Origin: Erysipelotrichaceae bacterium
GTDB lineage: Bacteria > Bacillota_I > Bacilli_A > Erysipelotrichales > Coprobacillaceae
Direction: 5' to 3'
Assembly (NCBI GenBank): GCA_021202205.1
Contig: JAJQDJ010000261.1
Location: 1 to 8,096, forward strand
DNA length: 8,096 nt
Shown: piece after piece, positions 1-4,963 of the stretch
Layout: the number at the start of each line of letters is the position of its first letter
Position numbering within the stretch: the first letter of the stretch is position 1
Position numbers and translations under genes: made by a program
Notes under the pieces: model-generated
Seen by the model: the letters and a program-made list of their open reading frames with translations, nothing else
The model's database searches: none
Told to the model about the DNA's origin: nothing

Positions 1-16
1 TTCTCATTTTTGAGAA
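1..16. repeat. Short hairpin at left window edge
   Basis: TTCTCA (1-6) and TGAGAA (11-16) form a perfect 6-bp stem with a TTTT loop. GGGG follows at 17-20, so the stem may continue into CCCC beyond the window edge. It lies just inside the putative mobile-element end at 21-51 and could be a transcription-blocking hairpin near that end. The cut-off window prevents a firm call. Confidence 0.4.
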
Positions 17-20
17 GGGG

Positions 21-51
21 AATGTCACCAAATCTTAACTTAATGACATTG
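21..51 (-). mobile_element. Putative insertion-sequence end (element extends left)
   Basis: Read on the minus strand, bases 51-37 give CAATGTCATTAAGTT. The same 15 bases occur on the plus strand at 8045-8059, so the two copies are inverted and both point outward from the window. AATGTCA (21-27) and TGACATT (44-50) are a 7-bp inverted repeat around this copy, giving hairpin potential. Similarity of the adjacent broken kinase gene to its family appears to fade at this point, as expected if an element inserted into its 3' end. No transposase is visible, so the family cannot be named and the call rests on the repeated motif and its position. Confidence 0.4.
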
Positions 52-528
52 GCTTTCTCCCATTCTTTTTCATGAAAAATCTGAAAAAAACGTTTTCTAC
101 TTTTATCTTTTTTTCTAACAAAATCTTCAATTCCTTGTGCTTTATCATCATATTGAGTAATTGCACGTTGATAACGTTTATCAAAATCAGCATAAAGAAA
201 TACTTTCAAGCAAGAATAATCTTGTTCAAGAATTTGATCAGCACAGCGACCAACAATTACACAACTGCCCCTTTTGTGCACATTCTTTGATAACTGTTGA
301 TTGAGCCTTATATATTTGAAGCATCATTGACATATCAAAAATAAATAGATTTGATAATTGTTGTTCATTCTTTTCTACAAATTCAGGACTCAATTCGCTT
401 ACTTTAGCAGTTTTATCAATAATACTTCCATCTTAACAAGGAATATTCAAGCGTTCCGCTACTAAATGTCCGATTTCTCTGCCACCACTCCCATATTGGC
501 GACCAATCGTAATAATAACTTTTTTCAT
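52..528 (-). pseudogene. Broken cytidylate kinase-like protein gene
   Basis: The reading begins at ATG 528-526 after a GAGGT ribosome site and encodes MKKVIITIGRQYGSGGREIG, the N-terminal P-loop signature of the cytidylate kinase-like family (small P-loop kinases, often of unknown substrate). Codon 32 is TAA (433-435), where the family usually has a tyrosine before the acidic residue. A second lesion is an extra base in a four-C run at 268-271 (GGGG on the coding strand). Removing one base restores GSCVIVGRCAD, a hallmark of this family, then a long stretch with DFDKRYQRA and KKDKSRKRFF. The C-terminus appears truncated near base 51. Two independent lesions plus truncation make this a pseudogene. 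Family assignment is confident; the original substrate is unknown. Confidence 0.8.
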
Positions 529-546
529 ATCATACCTCACTTTCTA

Positions 547-566
547 GATGATTTGTTTAAATCATC
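547..566. repeat. Perfect 8-bp hairpin in kinase pseudogene leader
   Basis: GATGATTT (547-554), loop GTTT, AAATCATC (559-566). It would lie at the very 5' end of the transcript from the minus-strand promoter at 575-603, just upstream of the pseudogene's ribosome site. It has no adjacent T-run in either direction that would make it a good terminator. It may be a 5' stabilising stem-loop or an operator. Confidence 0.45.
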
Positions 567-574
567 CCGAGAAT

Positions 575-603
575 TTTAAACCCCATTATAATAATGGAGT
601 CAA
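575..603 (-). promoter_or_regulatory. Promoter of the broken kinase gene
   Basis: On the minus strand TTGACT (603-598) is followed by a 17-bp spacer and TTTAAA (580-575), a good -35 and a moderate -10 at ideal spacing. The predicted start lies near 568, about 40 bases before the pseudogene's ATG. The spacer contains an almost full-length palindrome, listed separately, suggesting the gene was regulated. Confidence 0.5.
583..597. promoter_or_regulatory. 7-1-7 palindrome, probable operator
   Basis: CCATTAT-A-ATAATGG is a perfect 7-1-7 inverted repeat filling most of the spacer of the minus-strand promoter at 575-603. A protein bound here would contact the face between -35 and -10. The 7-1-7 geometry resembles Fur/PerR-type boxes, although the half-site is not their consensus. 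It lies about 50 bases upstream of the plus-strand -10 at 645-650 and could also affect that gene. Confidence 0.45.
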
Positions 604-641
604 TACTTTTAATGAAATAACTATAATTGAAGTCATAAATT

Positions 642-667
642 TGATATAATAGCATTAGTGGAGAGAG
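642..667 (+). promoter_or_regulatory. Extended -10 promoter and RBS of the 671 gene
   Basis: TGATATAAT (642-650) is a perfect TATAAT with the extended TGn motif. No convincing -35 lies 16-18 bases upstream, which is typical of extended -10 promoters. A start near 657 would give a leader of only about 14 bases, carrying GGAGAGA directly upstream of ATG 671. Confidence 0.6.
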
Positions 668-670
668 ACT

Positions 671-1189
671 ATGAAGAAAAAAATTAAAATATCATTTTTT
701 ATCATATTATATATTTTAGCCTACTTTTATTTATGTATTTTATGCAACATAGATGATACTGTTTCAGTTTCACAAACACCATTAAGATGGCTAGTATTTT
801 TATTAGATTCACCTATTACCTTATTAGCTATGTCATGGTCTTTATATCTTTGGATTATTATAGCTTTTTTCCTAACATTGTTTATTGTATGGGAAATGGG
901 TTTAAATGGGCCCAAGCTTAATCGAGCAGTGTTTATCGGTATAGTCATCACATTATTATTAACATTAGCATCATTCATTATAACTGCCCAAAACAGTGAT
1001 ATTTGGGCCACTGTTTTAGGTATTGTTATAGGAGTTGTATTATGTTTTGGTGGAGGTTTCCTATTATTTTACTATATGATGAAAAAGCAAGGTAGACTCG
1101 ATGAACTCAATAATTATAATACCTACAAAGATATTATGACAAAAGAAGAATTCAACAATTGGCAGGAAAGGAAACATAAAAATGATTGA
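671..1189 (+). CDS. Unrecognised four-helix membrane protein
   Basis: A 172-residue integral membrane protein that I do not recognise. Hydrophobic segments lie at about residues 7-25, 58-76, 85-105 and 112-136, with a further moderately hydrophobic stretch at 38-54. The last 36 residues are a charged, probably cytosolic tail (KKQGRLDELNN onward, ending ERKHKND). The N-terminus is positively charged (MKKKIK), consistent with an inside orientation. The start is supported by GGAGAGA a few bases upstream and an extended -10 promoter. Its last 8 bases overlap the start of the next gene, so the two are almost certainly cotranscribed and translationally coupled. This suggests the soluble partner may act with this protein at the membrane. 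No signature of a transporter, enzyme or known toxin is apparent. It lies beside a decayed gene, consistent with an accessory locus. Confidence 0.75.
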   Translation: MKKKIKISFFIILYILAYFYLCILCNIDDTVSVSQTPLRWLVFLLDSPITLLAMSWSLYLWIIIAFFLTLFIVWEMGLNGPKLNRAVFIGIVITLLLTLASFIITAQNSDIWATVLGIVIGVVLCFGGGFLLFYYMMKKQGRLDELNNYNTYKDIMTKEEFNNWQERKHKND

Positions 1190-1883
1190 ATTAGATCATA
1201 TGAGAAAAGTGGATTTTCTAACGAAAGGATTACCAAGAAAAACAAGAAAGAGATTCTTTAAATTAATGGATGATATTAATCCTGTATGTGTTGAATATAT
1301 GTTAGATAAACCAAACAATTATAAACTGTTAAGAAGTATGAGCTTTACAGATAAAGATATTGAAAATTATCTAGATAGAAAAGCCAATGATTTTAAAGCT
1401 GTGAATGATTTTATGATAAATAATAATCGATATCCTGCATTTAGTAATCCTAACGATACTTATCAAATCTCTCTTGAATATCATGAACTTTTAGATATGC
1501 AACCCATCGAAAATCTCATCAATGAATTTAGCTATAAATATGCAGACTATGTTCCAAAAAGTTATCAATTACTCAAATGTCCATTAGATGATTGTTTAGA
1601 AGGATTACCTGGTGAAGCAATCAAGGAATTTTTTAAACTCATACATGACATTAATCCTCTGGGATTAAATACATATGAACAAGATCTTAGAGATTATCCA
1701 CCATTAAGATTCTTCGGCTTGCAAGATGATCTCGACAACAAGCGTAACAATGTCAAAACACAAATATTAGAAGATATGAATAACTTAATGATAAAATATC
1801 ATAAAGCCCCTATCATTTCTATCCCAACTGATATTAATCAATCAGCATTAGAATTTAAAAACCTCATTATAATGAAAAGATAA
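1182..1883 (+). CDS. Unrecognised soluble protein with two 89-residue repeats
   Basis: A 233-residue protein with no signal peptide or membrane segment and no family I can name. It consists largely of two copies of one domain: residues 16-104 and 141-229 align without gaps at a constant offset of 125, with about 28 of 89 identical positions. Shared features include GLP, FFKL..DINP, LR, MI, P..S.P.D and Q..LE. A linker of about 36 residues (105-140) separates them. The repeats look largely helical, with charged residues spread through them. ATG 1182 lies inside the end of the upstream membrane gene (8-bp overlap), with an AAAGGAAA ribosome site about nine bases before it. Likely a cytosolic partner of the membrane protein; whether the pair has a defence, immunity or envelope role cannot be told from sequence. 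Confidence 0.75.
   Translation: MIELDHMRKVDFLTKGLPRKTRKRFFKLMDDINPVCVEYMLDKPNNYKLLRSMSFTDKDIENYLDRKANDFKAVNDFMINNNRYPAFSNPNDTYQISLEYHELLDMQPIENLINEFSYKYADYVPKSYQLLKCPLDDCLEGLPGEAIKEFFKLIHDINPLGLNTYEQDLRDYPPLRFFGLQDDLDNKRNNVKTQILEDMNNLMIKYHKAPIISIPTDINQSALEFKNLIIMKR
1227..1493 (+). repeat. Internal protein repeat, copy 1
   Basis: This encodes residues 16-104 of the unrecognised soluble protein, from GLPRKTRKRFFKL to LEYHELL. It aligns without gaps with copy 2 at 1602-1868. Conservation is at protein level and the bases have diverged, so the duplication is old. Confidence 0.75.
1602..1868 (+). repeat. Internal protein repeat, copy 2
   Basis: This encodes residues 141-229, from GLPGEAIKEFFKL to LEFKNLI. 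The most conserved block is FFKL..DINP near the start of the domain, with a second cluster P..S.P.D..Q..LE near its end. Confidence 0.75.
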
Positions 1884-1907
1884 TAACATCAAAAATAATT
1901 GCCTTAG

Positions 1908-2018
1908 TTTTATACCACAACAGATTTAAATGACTGGAGTCAAAATATAAGCGAGGATGAAGCATCACAAATAATCAATACTTATACATATGTACAATTA
2001 GAATTAGAAAAGATATAA
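1908..2018 (+). pseudogene. Possible C-terminal coding remnant
   Basis: The plus strand reads 36 sense codons without a start codon, from after TAG (1905-1907) to TAA (2016-2018). The peptide (FYTTDLNDWSQNISEDEASQ and onward, ending LELEKI) has ordinary protein-like composition rather than the look of random AT-rich translation. It is in the same frame as the upstream gene but separated by several stops. It may be the tail of a third gene lost by deletion. No family is recognised and chance is possible. Confidence 0.3.
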
Positions 2019-2042
2019 AAACGATTAGCATTATGCTAATCG
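2014..2042 (-). terminator. Terminator of the pgsA unit
   Basis: CGATTAGCAT (2022-2031) and ATGCTAATCG (2033-2042) form a 10-bp inverted repeat. On the minus strand it starts directly after the stop codon at 2045-2043 and is followed by TTTTTATA, a classic intrinsic terminator. Read on the plus strand it has a weaker T-run a few bases later, so it may also stop transcription from 671-1883. Confidence 0.8.
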
Positions 2043-2222
2043 CTATCTTTTTCTTGGAGTGGATATCATATAGATACCAATAAAACTTATAATAAGTGGC
2101 CAATATGTTTGAACCAATAATTCTATCTCATAGAATAGTTCATTTTGGTCACGATTTTGATCAATTGTTAGTAATACACCAAACATCATTAAGATAATAC
2201 CCATATTTCTTCTTATATTCAT
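2043..2222 (-). CDS. Small two-helix membrane protein, LiaI/LiaF-like
   Basis: A 59-residue protein starting MNIRRNMGIILMMFGVLLT. It has two hydrophobic segments (about residues 7-20 and 38-53), with a polar acidic stretch between and a basic end (PRKR). The pattern GIILMMFGVLL, then YWPLIISFIGIYMI, matches the LiaI/LiaF-like transmembrane unit common in Bacillota, where such small proteins are linked to envelope-stress sensing; no function is demonstrated. An in-frame GTG twelve bases upstream (2234) is possible, but GTGGTGA (2234-2228) sits five bases before ATG 2222 and is better read as the ribosome site, so I chose the ATG. It follows pgsA with a gap of about 45 bases and ends at the shared terminator. 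Confidence 0.7.
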   Translation of the reverse strand: MNIRRNMGIILMMFGVLLTIDQNRDQNELFYEIELLVQTYWPLIISFIGIYMISTPRKR

Positions 2223-2237
2223 AGCTATCACCACTTC

Positions 2238-2253
2238 TATTATAGCTATAATA
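2238..2253. promoter_or_regulatory. Perfect 16-bp palindrome between pgsA and the small membrane gene
   Basis: TATTATAGCTATAATA is fully self-complementary and carries TATAAT on both strands. The minus-strand TATAAT (2244-2239) is well placed to start a transcript for the small membrane protein, but no good -35 is present. It may be an operator, an internal promoter or simply AT-rich symmetry. Confidence 0.35.
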
Positions 2254-2267
2254 AGATAAGAAATTTG

Positions 2268-2828
2268 TTAGAGTACGCCTTGATATACATGATAAAGTTC
2301 TATTGCATAGTAAACCATTGCAATCACCATAAATATAGCAGTGATGCTAATCATAATATTCGCTATAGCAGTTCCTGGTAAATAGAAAGCTATCAAAGCA
2401 ATAGACACGACAAAAAACAAAGCTGTAGCTATCTTACCAGGTAGCTGAGCCTGATTGATATGCCTGCCTGTTTTCCTGTATATGTAATAACCTACAAATA
2501 ATAACATACCATCTTTCATAAAAATAATAAATACCAAGAAAGCATACAAATGATAAGTAGACATCAGTGCCAAAGCAACCGTTAGTTGCGTTAATTTATC
2601 TGCTATAGGATCAATAAGTTTTCCTAATTCGGTAATCATATCAAACTTCCTAGCAATTAAACCATCAAAAAGATCACTCAAACTAGATAATATCAAAATA
2701 CCCACTGACAAGAAATGATCTTGTTGAGATTCGGCATGAAAATACACATATAAAAAAACTGGTACCAGTGCAATTCTAAAATAACTTAATAAATTTGGAA
2801 TACTGAAAATTTCTTTTTTTGTAAACAT
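2268..2828 (-). CDS. pgsA: CDP-diacylglycerol--glycerol-3-phosphate 3-phosphatidyltransferase
   Basis: It makes phosphatidylglycerophosphate from CDP-diacylglycerol and glycerol-3-phosphate, the committed step of phosphatidylglycerol and cardiolipin synthesis, at the cytoplasmic membrane. The CDP-alcohol phosphotransferase signature is complete: D52, D55-G56, A59-R60, G69, D73 and D77. The N-terminal IPNLLSYFRI (10-19) is also typical, as is FDMITELGKLIDPIADK within the signature. At 186 residues with several membrane helices (about 19-31, 39-51, 83-105, 134-150, 153-175) it has the family's usual size. AGGTGGG lies seven bases before the ATG and a strong promoter lies upstream. It is transcribed with the small membrane protein downstream. 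In other Bacillota pgsA often neighbours cinA/recA, which are not seen here. Confidence 0.93.
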   Translation of the reverse strand: MFTKKEIFSIPNLLSYFRIALVPVFLYVYFHAESQQDHFLSVGILILSSLSDLFDGLIARKFDMITELGKLIDPIADKLTQLTVALALMSTYHLYAFLVFIIFMKDGMLLFVGYYIYRKTGRHINQAQLPGKIATALFFVVSIALIAFYLPGTAIANIMISITAIFMVIAMVYYAIELYHVYQGVL

Positions 2829-2855
2829 AATATCCCACCTTTTAACACATACCCT

Positions 2856-2884
2856 ATTATAGAGAAAATTAATCTTTAAGTCAA
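2856..2884 (-). promoter_or_regulatory. pgsA promoter
   Basis: On the minus strand TTGACT (2884-2879), a 17-bp spacer and TATAAT (2861-2856) form a near-consensus vegetative sigma factor promoter. The predicted start near 2849 gives a leader of about 20 bases that holds AGGTGGG. Confidence 0.85.
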
Positions 2885-2918
2885 ATAATAATCATAACAT
2901 ACAATTAAACTAACATAT

Positions 2919-2960
2919 TTTTAACACAAAAGAAGATTCTTAAAACTTCAAGAATCTTCT
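2919..2960 (-). terminator. ftsX terminator overlapping the stop codon
   Basis: AGAAGATTCTT (2931-2941) and AAGAATCTTCT (2950-2960) form a perfect 11-bp stem with an 8-base loop. On the minus strand it is followed by TTTTGTGTT. The stem includes the last codons and the TAA of ftsX. It separates the ftsEX operon from the pgsA promoter. Confidence 0.85.
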
Positions 2961-3845
2961 AATTGATACAAAACTTCCAATAAGTCCAACGCCACTGCCC
3001 AAAGCAACCAAAACACCAGAACATTGCCAAATAAATGGGAACGGTTCTCTTAGTGCTAACATGTTTGGCAACAAAGTAGAGGCTGCATCATATAGATATT
3101 GATAACCAAAATAGATAGCTATAATAGGAACAATAGAACCAATAATACCAATAAAAATACCTTCTAACATATATGGTAAACGAATATACCAGTTACTAGC
3201 GCCAACCATACGCATAATACTAATCTCTGTTTCTCTTGCCGCAATAGTCATTTTAGTTGTGTTAGCAATCATAAACAATGCCAGTACAGTTAAAGCCACT
3301 ACAAATATAGCTCCACCATTACGAATAGTTTCTAATGTTGTAACAAGTGAACTCGTAGATTCCCCACCAGCTGTAGCTTGATTAACATGTTCAATAGTTT
3401 CAATCTGTTCAACAACTTCATCAATCAAAGTAGCATCTTCAACTTCAACATTAAAAGCTGCGCCTAAAGGATTATCATCACGATACATTTCAAACAATTC
3501 AGCACCATCTTCATCATGCGCATCAATCAGCTTATCTAACTCATCATCCTTAGATGAAACCTCTACAGTCTTAACACCCTTAATGGCTTCAATCTCTGGC
3601 TGAATTTCTAAAGCTTCCTCATCACTTATATCTTGATCCAGTTTGACATAAATTGATAAGCTTTCTTCAATACCATAAGTCATATCTTGAATATTAATCG
3701 CTACAATACCTATAACAGCTATTAATAATAAAGTAATCATTACTGCAAAAATAGAAGAAACAGACATAACATCATTACGCCAAATATTTTGAATAGCCGT
3801 CTTACAATGCTTAGGGAAGTTCTTTATACAACTAATGAGTTCCAT
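2940..3845 (-). CDS. ftsX: Cell division ABC transporter permease FtsX
   Basis: FtsX is the membrane subunit of FtsEX, which couples ATP hydrolysis at the divisome to activation of cell-wall hydrolases outside the cell. The 301 residues show the family layout: cytosolic N-terminus, helix 1 (about 29-51), an extracellular domain (about 52-175, acidic, with VKLDQDISDEEALEI), then helices 2-4 (about 178-196, 226-247, 272-294). The conserved TKMTIAARETEISIMRMVGA loop (197-216) is the coupling region. The ATG at 3845 is chosen because AGGAGG lies eight bases upstream; an in-frame start 31 codons earlier lies deep inside ftsE and is unlikely. It overlaps ftsE by 14 bases, so translation is coupled. 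No hydrolase gene (PcsB/CwlO-like) follows in the operon, so its target must be encoded elsewhere. Confidence 0.93.
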   Translation of the reverse strand: MELISCIKNFPKHCKTAIQNIWRNDVMSVSSIFAVMITLLLIAVIGIVAINIQDMTYGIEESLSIYVKLDQDISDEEALEIQPEIEAIKGVKTVEVSSKDDELDKLIDAHDEDGAELFEMYRDDNPLGAAFNVEVEDATLIDEVVEQIETIEHVNQATAGGESTSSLVTTLETIRNGGAIFVVALTVLALFMIANTTKMTIAARETEISIMRMVGASNWYIRLPYMLEGIFIGIIGSIVPIIAIYFGYQYLYDAASTLLPNMLALREPFPFIWQCSGVLVALGSGVGLIGSFVSIRRFLKF

Positions 3846-4524
3846 CAATATAACCTCCTGTACTTGTATCAGTTTTAATGCAACCATCCTCAATAAGAAT
3901 AGTACGTTTCTTATATTTTTGAACGATTGCACTATCATGTGTTACTACCAAAACAGTTGTATGATCAACTTCGTTAATATGCATCAATAATTCTATAATT
4001 TCTCTTGATGTATCTGGATCCAAATTTCCTGTTGGTTCATCAGCAATCAATACCTTAGGAGATATGACAATTGCTCTGGCAATTGCTACACGTTGCTGTT
4101 GCCCACCAGATAATTCATGTGGAAAAGCATTTGCTTTATCCTCCAAACCAACAAGTTCTAGGGTCCTTCTTACTTTCTTTCTAATTTCCGCTTTAGGAGT
4201 ATCTGTTACCTCTAAAGTATATGCAACATTTTCAAAAATTGTCTTTTTAGGCAATAATCTATAATCCTGAAAAACAACACCTATCTTTCTTCTAAAGTAA
4301 GGTACCTTTCTATTTTTGATTTTAGAAACATCCTGTCCTGCAACAATCACTCTTCCAGATGTTGCTTTTTCTTCTCTATATAATAACTTAATAAAAGTTG
4401 ATTTTCCCGCTCCTGTTGAACCTATTACATATACAAATTCACCTGGTTCAATATTAACATTAATATTATTAATGGCTCTTATACCAGTCTTATAAACCTT
4501 AGTTACATTTTCTAATTTTATCAT
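3832..4524 (-). CDS. ftsE: Cell division ATP-binding protein FtsE
   Basis: FtsE is the cytosolic ATPase subunit that drives FtsX. All ABC motifs are present in 230 residues: Walker A GSTGAGKST (35-43), Q-loop Q86 in VVFQDYRLL, signature LSGGQ (138-142), Walker B VLIADEP (158-164), D-loop residues near NLD (167-169) and H-loop H196. The FQDYRLL sequence and adjacency to ftsX identify it as FtsE rather than another ABC ATPase. The C-terminus (after about 210) is a short tail ending GGYIDGTH, part of which overlaps the ftsX start region. An AAGGGA ribosome site precedes the ATG. Confidence 0.95.
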   Translation of the reverse strand: MIKLENVTKVYKTGIRAINNINVNIEPGEFVYVIGSTGAGKSTFIKLLYREEKATSGRVIVAGQDVSKIKNRKVPYFRRKIGVVFQDYRLLPKKTIFENVAYTLEVTDTPKAEIRKKVRRTLELVGLEDKANAFPHELSGGQQQRVAIARAIVISPKVLIADEPTGNLDPDTSREIIELLMHINEVDHTTVLVVTHDSAIVQKYKKRTILIEDGCIKTDTSTGGYIDGTH

Positions 4525-4551
4525 GTTTCCCTTATCACTTCCTTAACCACC

Positions 4552-4560
4552 ATTATAACA
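4552..4560 (-). promoter_or_regulatory. Probable ftsEX promoter (extended -10)
   Basis: The minus strand carries TGTTATAAT (4560-4552), a perfect TATAAT with TGn extension. No good -35 is found at the expected distance. The start would fall near 4545, about 20 bases before the ftsE ATG. Confidence 0.55.
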
Positions 4561-4614
4561 CATATTTCTACAAATAGAATGGAAAATAATGGTTTTTTGA
4601 TGTTATGTTTTTCA

Positions 4615-4632
4615 TCATATCCACGGATATGA
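4615..4632. promoter_or_regulatory. 18-bp inverted repeat, probable operator
   Basis: TCATATCC (4615-4622), AC, GGATATGA (4625-4632) is a perfect 8-2-8 inverted repeat midway in the gap between divergent ftsE and the zinc-ribbon gene. It has no T-run and is not terminator-like. It lies about 58 bases upstream of the ftsE -10 and 75 bases upstream of the other -10. The rest of the gap holds only the two promoters and an A6T7 tract. Confidence 0.45.
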
Positions 4633-4667
4633 CGATATAATCTTTGGTATTTTACTTCTGATTTACT

Positions 4668-4726
4668 AAAAAATTTTTTTGTCTTTGTTTTCATAACATT
4701 TTCTAGTATAATATATTTAGAGGTGA
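4668..4726 (+). promoter_or_regulatory. Promoter and RBS of the zinc-ribbon gene
   Basis: TATAAT at 4707-4712 is preceded, at 16-17 bases, by a weak -35 (TTGTTT 4685-4690 or TTTGTT 4684-4689). An A6T7 tract (4668-4680) lies directly upstream and could act as an UP element. AGAGGTGA (4719-4726) is the ribosome site. Confidence 0.55.
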
Positions 4727-4731
4727 TAATC

Positions 4732-4950
4732 TTGAGAAAATGTCCTAGATGCCATAAAGAAATGCAGGAAAATTGTTATATCGTTGATGAAGCACAACCT
4801 ATTTGTGATTTTTCAGTGATTGAAAAAAAACCAGATTTAAAGAAAATCGTTTATCCTTTAAAAGCAGCAATTTGTAAAACCTGCGGTTATGTTGAAACTT
4901 ATGTTGATGTTGAAGAAGAGTATATTGAAGATGATGAGGAAAAGGAGTAA
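4732..4950 (+). CDS. Small zinc-ribbon protein, probable TTG start
   Basis: A 72-residue protein with CPRC (C4, C7) and CKTC (C48, C51), four cysteines suited to bind one zinc ion as a zinc ribbon. The tail is very acidic (VDVEEEYIEDDEEKE), and there are no membrane segments. Such proteins in Bacillota are mostly uncharacterised; nucleic-acid or protein binding is possible but not shown. A GTG at 4723 would add three residues, but it lies inside AGAGGTGA, which is itself the Shine-Dalgarno sequence. TTG 4732 lies five bases after that sequence and directly precedes the conserved RKCPRC, so it is the better start. The gene is divergent from ftsE and convergent with the lipid kinase gene, with a terminator at its stop codon. 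Confidence 0.75.
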   Translation: MRKCPRCHKEMQENCYIVDEAQPICDFSVIEKKPDLKKIVYPLKAAICKTCGYVETYVDVEEEYIEDDEEKE

Positions 4951-4962
4951 ATCCTTTTTTTC
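4940..4962 (+). terminator. Terminator between convergent genes
   Basis: AAAAGGA (4940-4946), loop GTAAA, TCCTTTT (4952-4958), with Ts continuing into TTTCTTT. The stem overlaps the zinc-ribbon stop codon. On the opposite strand the same stem lies just after the lipid kinase stop and also ends in Ts, so it may work both ways. Confidence 0.6.
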
Positions 4963-4963
4963 T

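Noticed and set aside
72..290. Plus-strand open frame of 72 codons
   Set aside because: It lies opposite the broken kinase gene, has no ribosome site and its peptide is low-complexity and hydrophobic; the minus-strand reading is a clear protein family.
547..566. Leader hairpin as a riboswitch or transcription attenuator
   Set aside because: It is a single short stem-loop with no conserved aptamer features and no T-run; hairpin only is recorded.
727..1011. Minus-strand open frame of 94 codons inside the 671 gene
   Set aside because: It is antisense to a membrane protein with its own promoter and ribosome site, and it has neither itself.
3846..3938. Possible 31-residue N-terminal extension of FtsX
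   Set aside because: It lies wholly within ftsE coding sequence, while AGGAGG sits at the right distance from ATG 3845.
4064..4264. Plus-strand open frame inside ftsE
   Set aside because: It is antisense to the conserved ABC signature region; its residues only mirror ftsE codons.
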